From Priapulus caudatus (lineage: Eukaryota; Priapulida; Priapulimorpha; Priapulimorphida; Priapulidae): a DNA stretch of 43,817 nt. Shown in pieces: positions 35,701-43,817 of the stretch. Both the position numbers and the translations under genes were made by a program. Position 1 is the stretch's first letter. Each line of letters begins with the position of its first letter. A model generated the notes under the pieces. That model was given only the letters and a program-made list of their open reading frames with translations. It made no database searches and had not been told where the DNA came from. Location of the stretch: NCBI RefSeq assembly GCF_000485595.1, contig NW_014577695.1:10188-54004 (forward strand), read 5' to 3'.

Positions 35701-38700
35701 ACCACATCCCTGAGAAACCTTTTAAAAAAGGTAATGATCTCGAGATATATTCTCCCTCATTAACACTTATAATTGAAGTTGTATCCTCACATTTATGATT
35801 TGCATATATATATATATATATAATATATATGTGCAAATCATAAATGTGAAAGAGTGACTTCTTCTTATAATATTATATTCATATATATATATGTGTGTAT
35901 GTATATATATACGTGCATATGCACAGATGCACATACCCAAAATACCCAAAACCCCACCATGATAGATATATATATATAGTTTTTGAATCACAACGTATGG
36001 TCTTGTCGTGATATTTCGCCATGATATCACTGGTCAAACGTCGATCTGATATTCAGGCAGGACAGCGAGGATTCCATTGGCCCTGCAGAAAGCCAAGTCA
36101 AAGCGAATGCCAAGGACAGCAGTGACGAAGTTTGCCTCACATCCCTACAGCTTTGGTATGGCTTACATCATACTGTCTCATGTCATGTATGTTCATATCT
36201 GTTATCCAAATCGATTGCAGGCGTGGTGTATGGTGGGTGAGATTGCAAGCAGTGGTGTTGGTGGTGCGATTGCAGAGTTGGTGTTGGTGGGTGCGGTTGC
36301 AGCGTGGTGTATGGTGGGTGCAATTGCAGTGGTGTTTTGGTGGGTTGCGTTGCAGAGCCAGCAATTTGTGGGTTGCGATTTGCAAAGAGTGGTGTTTTGA
36401 GAGTGGGAAATGGAAGAGGTAGGGTGGGAGAGATTGTCAGGTTTGCATTCAGTGATAATGTTGTTCGTGTTTATTAGTTGCACGCCTGCCAGATTCGCGC
36501 TTGGATCATGGCTGTTCTTGTTTAGTTTTGCACATGCCATATGTCTGGCTTTGATTGTGGCTGATCTTGTGTTTAGTTCGCACTGCCAAGATGTCGTGCT
36601 GAGATTGTGCTGTTCCTTTGTGTTTAGCTTTCGGGCACTGCCAGATTTGTTCTTGATTCATGCTGTTCTTTGTGTTTACTTGCACTTGCCAGATGTCGTG
36701 CTTGGATCTGCTGTTCTTTTTTTGTTTAAGTTCGCGCCACGTGCCAGAATTTGTCTTGATCATGCTGTTCTTGTGTTTAGTTTGCACTTGCCAGATATGT
36801 CGGCGCTTGATCATTGCTGTTCTGTGTTTAGTGGCACGCGTGCCAGATGTCGCTCTGGATCATTAGCTGTTTCTTGTGTCGAGTTCACAACTTTGCCATA
36901 TGTCGCGCTTGATCATGCTGTTCTTGTGTTTAGTTTCGCACTTGCCAGATGTTGTGCTTGATCATGCTGTCTATAGTGTTTAGTTTGCACTTTCCAGACG
37001 TTGTGCCTTGATCATGCTGTTCTTGTGTTTTAGTTTGACTTGCAGATGTCGTCTTGATCATCGCTGATTCTTTTGTTTAGTTCGCCTACGTGCCAGATGT
37101 TCGTGGGCTTGATCATGCTGTTCTTCACTGTGTTTAGGTTGGCACTTGCCAGATTGTCGTGTTGATCATGGCGTTCTCGTGTTAGTGCACACTTGCCAAA
37201 TGTCGTACTTGATTGTGCTTGTTCTTAGTGTTAGTTTGCACTTGCCAGATGTCACAACTTGATCATGCTGTTTCTTGGTTTATTGGCACGCCCTGCCAAG
37301 TGTCGCGCCATTTGATCATGCTGTTCTTGTGTTTAGTTTCACACTTGGCCAGAATGTCCGCGCCTTGATCATGCTGTTTTGTGCTTAAGTTCAACACCGT
37401 ACCAGATGTCGTACTTGATTGTGCTGTTCTTGTGTTAGTTCGCACCTGTCAGCAGAAGCTGCCTAAACGTGCATCGGCCGCTGTGTGCTGATTCACCGAA
37501 CTGTTTCCACAGAGCAGCTGAAGCCAAGACCAGGAGGCAAGCTGCGAGCGCAGATACAACAAGACGATGCTCCACTGGCTAGGTAGCTAGCAACTAGTAG
37601 CAGCTAGACTGCAGTAATATACACTAGCAGCAGCTGTTCACAGTTTACTAACACTAACAGCAGTTAGTTCACAGTTACAGCAGCTACAGCAGCTATTTCA
37701 GCAGTTACAACACTAACAGCAGTTCTAGTTCACAGTTCGCAGCACTAACAGCAGATTAGTTCTCAGTTACAATCCAGTACAGCTAGACTATAAGAGTATA
37801 CACACTATATGTAGTACTATAGTAACTACTAATAAGAGTATAAGACTAGAGTGTAGCACTAGTAGTAGTAGCTGCTAGTTAAGCAGTACAGCACTAACAG
37901 CTTGCTAGTTCACTAGTTACAACCACTAACAGCAGCTTAGTTACAGTTAACACTAAACAGCAGTTAGTTTCACAGTTACAGGCACTAACAGCTGCTAGTT
38001 TCACAGTTAACAGCACTAACAGCTTGCTAGTTCAAAGTTACAACACTAACAGCTTGCTAGTTCACAGTTACAAACTGAACAGCTGCTAGTTCAACTACGG
38101 GGCACAGTTTACAACACTAACAGCTGTTATTTCACGAGTTACAGGCACTAAACACAGTTAGTTCACCAGTTACAAACACAACAGCTGTTAGTTCGACAGT
38201 TACAACACTTAAACAGCTGCTAGTTCACATTACAACACTAATCAGCTATACTAGTTTCCACTGTTACGTATCACTAAACAGCTGCTAGTTCACAGTTATC
38301 AACATAACAGCTGGCTGTTCTCAAGTTACAAGCATAAACAGCAGTTAGTTCACAGTACAACCTAACAGCACTAGGTTCAACAGTTACAACATCTAACAGC
38401 CTGCTAGTTCAACAGTTACGAGCAAACGTAACACAGTTAGTTCCTCGGTTACAGCACTAACACTGAACAGCAGTTAGTTCACAGTTACAATCTCAGCAGC
38501 AGCTCTTTTAGTAGCAGAAATACTGCTTGTATAATATTTGTCAAGTGCATGTTTGCATACGCGATCTATTTGCTACGGCGTGTCTACTAACTTAAATTGT
38601 TCTGACATGTAATTTTTTTCGTCATGTAGGACGACTAGCACCAGCTTAGTGGAGGGATGATCAGAAGGAACTGGATGAAGAACCATTAGCTGAGTATGTT

Positions 38701-41102
38701 TAAAATGTTCAACTCATTAAGCCATTGAATAATTGATTATGTAGTTTGTGATTGTATATTCACAACACATTGTGATTAAAGTACTGCTGTGATTGGTTCC
38801 TTGCTGCAGTTTGGGATCACATGTACTGCGCGATTTGTTTACTATACTTAATTTTATTGTAAGGTGCCATGAAAACGAAGACGATGACGACAACAATGAC
38901 ATGCCAGCATTGTGCTAGCGAGGATCGGACAATAGACTGGGATCTGAGAGGCCCTTCATCAGTGAACTACACTTACAGCAACCGCAGCAAGCAGGCAAGG
39001 GGCGATTAGAGTGCATCCTCAGCTATGAGACTCGTACTGAAGTACACGGTGGCTATCGGCTTGCCTGCTACTGCAGGCAAACCTCCCTTGCAAGTGGAAC
39101 AGAATACAAGCAAATTCATATATTCATATGTTACAGTAATATAGTATACCCGATAGATGTAGTGATTAACCACTCGACACTGCACGCACACCATAAACAC
39201 ACACCACATACGCAACAACGAACCGCACGCACACGCACGCACGTACACAAGCACAAACCACACACAGCAACACACACAAACACGCAACGCAACACACAAA
39301 CGCACGCACACTGCACCACACACACACAAAACGCAACGCACGCACGCACGCACACACACACACACACACACACGCACTGCACACAACACAACGCACCGCA
39401 CACACAAACATGCACACGACCAAACACACACACACACAACAGAGAGACAGAAGAGAGAAAGAGAGAGAGAGACAGCGAGTGTTATAATATGTTGGCTACT
39501 CGTGAGTAACTTGCACATGTTTACACAGGAGGGATTCCTCGGCGAGTGCGAAAGGAATACACGCACATGACGACGGCTCGCGAAGAGAGTCTCCCAATGG
39601 GAGGAGAAGATTACTTCCAGTCTGGAGCAGCGAGTAAAGACCTCTCTTTATACATCGTGTCATACTAGCTAGCAGCTTAGACTATGGGCTAGCAGACAGA
39701 CATAGGCTAGGCAGGCTAGACATAGGCTAGGCATTAAACATAGCTAGCAGCTAGAATTTAGTTTTAGAAGGGTGATATATCATTGTATCATGTTGTACAA
39801 GTATTTATCTAAAAGATAATGGTCTTGACAAGCAGTACTGCCAAATTCAGTGATTTGTCCCATGCCATTCTGAAGGTAATTAATGATAGCTAAATCGTAT
39901 CTCCCACCGCCAAGCTGTATTATACATCGTATCATACTAGCTAGCAGTTAAGAATTAGCTAGCTTGGTCAGGGTCAATGTGATTACGAGAGATTCTTAAA
40001 CTAATAAAAATAAAAATAAAATAACATAATGATAAAAAGCCAAAATTGAAATCTAGGCAAAAACTAGCTGCCGTGAAAGATCTACGTGTGCTTACTGTGC
40101 TATGAGCTCAACTATTTAAATTCTTTAATGCTTCAACAGGCATTTGTGGTGTCAGAGGACCTAACGCACAGTGCTATTTAACTGAGCCACCTGGCTGTAT
40201 TGACTTGTTTGCCTAGCCAATCATGGTTACAATATGATGATCTAAAGACAGCTGCTTGACAACAAAGTAAATCGAATTCAACGATTCGCATCATGCATTC
40301 GTGAAACCATGTGGGTGACCTTTGACCAACCTGGCAAAGTGGCAATAATATGCTCTCAAGTGGGTTCTTCTGTTCGGGTTGGATGGATCATATAAGATGT
40401 GCTCTGAATCTATGATTGCAGGAGACGCGTGGATCCGTTGACATCCACAAGCAGATCGCTGATGCCTAGACTCGTTCTCGACACACAAGGGCCATCGCGA
40501 AGGTGAAAAGGTGCCTCTTCAACAGATTCGTCTCAGAAAGAGCACGTACGACGTCTGTCCGCTACTGTCCTGTCCGCATTACAGCTGGTGCGCGAAGGGC
40601 AGTGTCAGAGGAAAAAGCACTCGGCGTTGTCAGACAATATACTGCGTGTTGTATCCAATGTTCAAATGTTGTGACATGCATACGTTATATAGTCAGTTAA
40701 TAATTAACTGATATGAAGTTAACTAAAACGCGAACGTGACTTATGCTATGTGTGTGCACTGTTTGATAAAATTGAATTCATCAATTCACAGCAAAATTTG
40801 TCAATTCAAATACAAGAACGGTTGGGAAGTGTGTTCGAATTTACCATTTGAGGCTTCAGCCCGATGTGTGATGTATGCATATATCCGATTTTAATCGTTG
40901 AATTATAACTAATTATATGAAACGATGAAACTATATAGGATAAATTCTCGTTTTGCAGGCAAATTCAGCACAACATAGAGATCAAGTCAAGAGCGGCAGG
41001 GAGCTGACGCATGGACACTAATGGCAACCAGGCCTGTTGTCACGGAAACGCATACACGAGATTCTGCAGGAATACAGAGGCGCCGTCCTTAGCAGGCAGT
41101 AA
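27216..41102 (+). CDS. NCAPH2: NCAPH2 (condensin II kleisin subunit H2), ~16 exons, 3' half with frame breaks
   Basis: Firm exons are 27216-27332, 27693-27794, 28761-28898, 29197-29265 and 29420-29499, then 31395-31552. They read [56 protein letters not shown] and [10 protein letters not shown]...LNTC, all diagnostic of NCAPH2. Further exons are likely at 32364-32436, 32661-32778, 35661-35730 ([16 protein letters not shown]), 36066-36155, 37513-37582, 38630-38693, 38864-39041 (LSYE), 39529-39633 ([12 protein letters not shown]), 40422-40601 ([19 protein letters not shown]) and 40959-41102 ([14 protein letters not shown]). The sum is near 585 codons against about 605 in human. The kleisin bridges SMC2 and SMC4 in condensin II to compact mitotic chromosomes. 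In-frame stops (31483 TGA, 38916 TAG) and several frameshifts affect only exon 6 onward, so either assembly error or pseudogenisation must be considered. Confidence 0.9.
27816..28013. mobile_element. TIR element family 'CAGGGTTTCTT', copy 2 (NCAPH2 intron 2)
   Basis: It has the same ends and interior order as 20467-20745 but lacks that copy's ~80-bp middle part. It is flanked by TATT on both sides (27812-27815 and 28014-28017) as a possible target duplication. Confidence 0.8.
28057..28344. mobile_element. 288-bp TIR element in NCAPH2 intron 2
   Basis: CAGGGCTCAATTTT at the left and AAAATTGAGCCCTG at the right form perfect 14-bp inverted ends. The interior has no transposase. CATTG/CCTTG flank it as a weak target duplication. 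Confidence 0.65.
29690..29822. repeat. (GCGT)n then (GT)n microsatellite in NCAPH2 intron 5
   Basis: About 20 perfect GCGT units precede a GT run that passes straight into the tandem splice-site array. Confidence 0.95.
29823..31394 (+). repeat. Tandem array of exon-6 3' splice-site units in NCAPH2 intron 5
   Basis: Units of about 50-58 bp have the form (GT)n-TTGCAG-TCCCACGGGTGAGGTG-tTTAGTCTCTATCAT. They occur with TCCC starting near 29896, 29955, 30007, 30059, 30121, 30175, 30225, 30284, 30514, 31284 and ~31340, plus a diverged unit at 29836 and the remnant at 31222. The last member, at 31395, is the true start of exon 6. Most copies keep the polypyrimidine/GT-AG acceptor, and each also holds a GGTGAG donor-like word 8 nt later. 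Units 30121, 30225 and ~31340 have damaged acceptors. A TGCG block (30340-30490) and a hAT-like element interrupt the array. Confidence 0.9.
30523..31221. mobile_element. ~700-bp non-autonomous hAT-like element with 8-bp target duplication
   Basis: The element begins TAGTGATGGGAATCGG and ends CGGGAATCACTA. The flanks are CCCACGGG (30515-30522) and CCCACGGT (31222-31229). The repeat unit it entered reads CCCACGGGTGAGG, so the duplication is essentially exact. Subterminal regions are rich in ATCGATTAT-type words on both sides. The AT-rich interior has no transposase. An 8-bp duplication and these ends fit the hAT superfamily. Confidence 0.85.
31563..32052. mobile_element. ~490-bp TIR element in NCAPH2 intron 6, GCATC target duplication
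   Basis: The left end CAGGGGTTAGAATTTTTTG and the right end (complement of CAGGGTTTGAAATTGACGG) are imperfect inverted repeats. GCATC lies on both sides (31558-31562 and 32053-32057). Several acTCGCA words occur in both halves. No transposase is seen. The CAGGG start recalls the elements at 27816 and 28057. Confidence 0.7.
33245..34549. mobile_element. Possible ~1.3-kb TIR element in NCAPH2 intron 8
   Basis: CAGTGCTCGACACAGCC at the left matches the inverse of GGTGTCAAGCACTG at the right. Both subterminal regions contain gcccaaaataaaa / attttggccca-type words. Target duplications were not found. The two ends may instead be separate copies of one family. Confidence 0.45.
34837..35490. repeat. 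Short GT / GCGT microsatellites and AT-rich intron
   Basis: Small (GT)n at 34837-34850 and (GCGT)n at 35455-35492 flank an AT-rich piece with A-runs. An (AT)n hairpin follows at 35806-35830. Confidence 0.6.
36205..36400. repeat. ~30-60-bp GT-rich minisatellite in NCAPH2 intron 10
   Basis: Repeats of gtggtgtatggtgggtg, (c/g)gattgcag and variants occur. The Val/Trp/Cys-rich frames are artefacts. Confidence 0.75.
36470..37450. repeat. ~47-bp minisatellite with TGATCA core, NCAPH2 intron 10
   Basis: About 20 copies carry cttgatcatgctgttcttgt, gtttagttt(g)cacttgccag, atgtcgtg, with frequent 1-3-bp insertions and deletions in every copy. This jitter is more than expected from normal array divergence and suggests residual sequencing error. 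Confidence 0.9.
37590..38510. repeat. ~30-bp minisatellite with CAGCTG/CAGCAG core, NCAPH2 intron 11
   Basis: About 28 copies carry CAGTTACAACACTAACAGCT, gctagttca, again with scattered indels. Many copies contain the E-box CAGCTG or CAGCAG. A short ACTAGTAGT-like interruption lies at 37790-37880. Confidence 0.9.
39180..39475. repeat. CA / CACG then GA microsatellite, NCAPH2 intron 13
   Basis: Degenerate CA and CACG runs end in (GA)n about 50 bp before the exon 14 acceptor. Confidence 0.9.
39650..39985. repeat. Short imperfect tandem repeats of (a)tagctagcag / cataggctagg
   Basis: The phrase catcgt.tcatactagctagcag occurs at 39653 and 39926. Between them, acataggctaggc is repeated three times. 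Confidence 0.6.
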
Positions 41103-42494
41103 CTCCATCTAGTACAATAGTTTGAATGCAATTTCCTTAAAGCAGAAGGAGTCTCTGCTTAGATCTGTTTTTAGACACTTGTAAACGATGGGCTTTATTC
41201 GGGCTTGGAGGCTGACTCGACTAGAAGCAACTGCTGCGACTGGCAGTGGCTTAGGTTCGGTCACTGCGACCGCGACTGCCTGCGACTGGCCGCCACTAGT
41301 TTGCTCGAATAGAACAGGGGGAATGGACGCAACTAGTCGCTGCGATCGCTTCCAGTTGCTTTGAAATCGCAGTTGCTTCGGCGGTCGATCATGCTCGCAG
41401 CCCGACATAAGCCCGCTAAGGAACAACTACCAAGAGCTAAGTTTTGTGTGAAACATGAGTGCCACCAAGTGAGAGTGTGTGGAATTTACACCCTATGTGA
41501 ACCATATCTATATATAATATAATATATATAGTAATATGTATGTATATGCTTGAGCGCGCAGTTGTCAGGATAAATGCCCACCTTATGAGAACATGGTGAG
41601 GTACGACACACATAACGAGAGAAAGATGCAGGGTTGTCAGAATAATGTTATAATTATGTTGATGGTTCTACAGAGTTGGCTAATTTTATGTTTAACTTAC
41701 ATAGGTTTCTGCCTTCTCTCTCTCTCTCGCTTCTCGTCCTCTTGCCTACCTACCATGTTCCTGTGGCATGCAAGAAACAACACCTACATACGATTGCACC
41801 TGTAGTAATGGAAATTTGTTGAAAAAAATATAATTAAGGGGGAATTTTCTTAAGCCTGACAGACTATGGGAACTACTGCTAAACCTTACATAAAGGTAAT
41901 TTGTCGCAGTATAGGTCCTATAATCTTAGAAGTGCACAAATAACGACCTCAAGTGTCAGCTAGGAACTTAACTAAAACTGTAACTTATCCTTTCATTACC
42001 GCTAAGTTCCCTGTATGTTATTACGTCTTGTATATTTTAAACACTTACTTGTAATACTATCAGTGAACACAAATAACCGTATTAGTGGAAAAAGTAATGT
42101 GATTCGATACTCGTAGTCTTTCGGAAGCAACGATGATTTTCTATGTTTTTAATTGTAACACGAGGAGGCTGGTAGCCAAAAATCCAGCTGGGTCATTATA
42201 CAGGGACGCAGAATAATTTTGAAATGTGCTGAAAAAATACGATATGTTACATTGATGTGCTCTCTAAACACGTCACATGGATTATACTTACTTAACTCTC
42301 TCATAACGTTACATTTCATGCACGCCTACTACTCTCTTTTTATACTAATGTTAACCTGATGTACCCACACTAGATCATACTGTTAGCTCTAACATACCCT
42401 CCTTCCTCTCTATATTACCATTAATGCGGCCCATCCTACTTCTCTAGGTCCCTGTTTATATTAATGTAACGTGAAATTTACATTGTTAAGCGCA
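41103..42494. other. NCAPH2 3' flank, no gene seen
   Basis: No protein-like frame is present. Features are an (AT)n palindrome near 41505-41530 and a CT run at 41715-41735. A segment with repeated tgcgactg/cagtcgca words lies at 41225-41370. Confidence 0.4.
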
Positions 42495-42560
42495 ATGGCA
42501 GCGAGCACTGCTGTCATTGACTCGCACATCGTCTCATATTATTGGCCGCTATGCTACGAT
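42495..42560 (+). CDS. Possible first exon of an unidentified plus-strand gene
   Basis: ATG opens 22 codons (MAASTAVIDSHIVSYYWPLC, YD) ending exactly at a strong donor (GAT|GTGAGT). No family is recognised, and no second exon could be joined with confidence. Confidence 0.25.
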
Positions 42561-43072
42561 GTGAGTGAGTTGTGAGGGAGATGGCCCTAACATGTATGAA
42601 TTGCATTCATTACCATCTTCTTGTAAAACTATGAAGAATTTTTGCGATCTCGGTCTTGTACATGGCATGCGTGTTTTGTATCGTACGTCGTTGTATATAC
42701 TAGATTATCACACTGCCAATGTTATAAATGCACAAGGTTTGATTTAGTCAATCAAACGGTTATCGCCTCGATAAGCAGTTAATGGTTTTGTAGATATTCC
42801 GTAAGATTACTCTAATACAAAACCCTCGTTATTTTTTTATATCTGTACATGTATAGATCGTAGGATCACATTTGTTGTTGGTTCGTCATCAATCTAGTTT
42901 TCTCTCGTATAGTTTTATGTTTGAAAGAGCCAATTCTATGATCCCTCGTTACATTCGAGTGATCGAGGAGAAAGTATTCTACATTGTAAGAAGGGATTGC
43001 CTCTATAAGTCATTACAAGCCTTTACACGATTTTATACTATTTCTTTGACGTTATTTTAGCGCGTGTGTAAA

Positions 43073-43114
43073 ATGGTGTTGAGATTTCTGGCCAAAAGTG
43101 GCGATGGCTACACG
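43073..43114 (+). CDS. Possible short first exon (MVLRFLAKSGDGYT)
   Basis: A 14-codon frame with an ATG (gtgtgtaaaATGG) ends at a good donor (ACG|GTGAGA). An acceptor-like ttgtctcttgtag at 43699-43710 could begin the next exon, or the gene may continue past the window. No family is recognised. Confidence 0.25.
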
Positions 43115-43817
43115 GTGAGAATGTTTACGTACACTAAAGCATGTACAAGCCCCCTCCCCCCCCCCCCGTGTCGCGTGCATGCCTAAAGTTCAGTTACAAA
43201 AGAATCACGTATTTCTTTTGTCGGCAAACGTGGCATCGTTTGTGTCCGCGCGTATCTTCTGTTCTATAACAAGACCGCTGCGCGACAGGAATTGTCCCTA
43301 CTGAGGCAGCATTATCAAACGACACCTGTGCAATGTATACTCTCTTTACATTAACCATTATCTAGACTACTTTGCTCGTAGCCTTTCTGGCCACAACATC
43401 TCAGGGATCTGGCGCCATGGACTAGGCTTGAAGCTGTTAATTACGGGAGCGTCATGTCGCAGCTAGAAACATCACGAGAAAGGTGTACTGATAAGGCCCG
43501 AGGGCCGAGGTTTGTACTGTCCTGTTCTGTGGCTTCGTGCTATATTCTGGCTCATATTTGATTCGAAGTGAAAACATCAAACGTTTCGTCACGCCACGCG
43601 TGGCGAGCGGTACAGGAAGGCTGACTAACTGTACATTGGGAACGCGAGTGAATCATGTTAATTATTTGTGGATCATATAATAGTTAGTGATCATATTTGT
43701 CTCTTGTAGCGGCGTCACTGAAGAAAGTTTTTGTGGTCGAATTTTATGTTAATCTAAAATAAAAGTGTTCATTTTCCCTGATTCGCGCTTGCTGAATAAA
43801 TTGCTGAAAAAGCAATG
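43115..43817. other. Window end, unassigned
   Basis: A C-run (43150-43166) and AATAAA words (43758, 43795) are present. No protein-like frame was identified. Confidence 0.4.

Noticed and set aside
36077-36961. Val/Cys/Phe-rich frames resembling membrane proteins
   Set aside because: They follow the minisatellite periodicity; only 36066-36155 has conserved exon character.

Overview
This window is animal nuclear DNA. Its genes are split by GT-AG introns, and their products match four conserved animal proteins. Two of these belong to motile cilia or recombination complexes, and telomere-type TTAGGG repeats occur inside mobile elements. The low gene density, CA/GA/TGCG microsatellites, minisatellites and many palindromic non-autonomous DNA transposons suggest a non-vertebrate, probably marine, metazoan. 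I cannot name the taxon. All gene identities come from reading translations and recalling the families; no search was run.

Layout. 1-1.9 kb: a 30-bp satellite, a 0.9-kb fold-back element and a 52-bp hairpin element. 2.56-3.44 kb (minus): one large internal exon of an unidentified Ser/Pro/His-rich probable transcriptional regulator. 3.9-4.6 kb: a minisatellite. 6.66-8.25 kb (plus): complete CFAP144 (FAM183), 4 exons, 134 aa, with an X-box-like site just upstream. 8.86-9.53 kb: a long palindromic element lying between convergent genes. 9.78-11.76 kb (minus): complete ZSWIM7, 6 exons including 22- and 26-nt microexons, 137 aa. 12-19 kb: mostly microsatellites and repeats, with two unidentified coding-like fragments. 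19.29-22.71 kb (minus): complete ILRUN (C6orf106), 6 exons, 291 aa. 23.02-23.17 kb (plus): a THAP zinc-finger first exon inside an inverted-repeat unit, divergent from ILRUN. 23.4-26.7 kb: nested mobile elements, including three that carry TTAGGG/CCCTAA arrays and a tRNA-derived SINE. 27.22-41.10 kb (plus): NCAPH2, the condensin II kleisin, about 16 exons. 42.5-43.1 kb: two possible first exons of a further plus-strand gene.

The genes do not form one pathway. CFAP144 is axonemal, ZSWIM7 supports RAD51 recombination, ILRUN is an NBR1-like regulator and NCAPH2 is a chromosome-structure subunit. The most unusual structure is in NCAPH2 intron 5. The 3' splice site of exon 6, with the first ~17 nt of the exon, is repeated in tandem about 13 times, and one copy is split by a ~700-bp hAT-like element with an 8-bp target duplication. 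From about 31 kb onward the conserved NCAPH2 blocks sit in shifting frames with in-frame stops, while the first five exons and the other three genes are clean. This points to local assembly error or to decay of the gene's 3' half.
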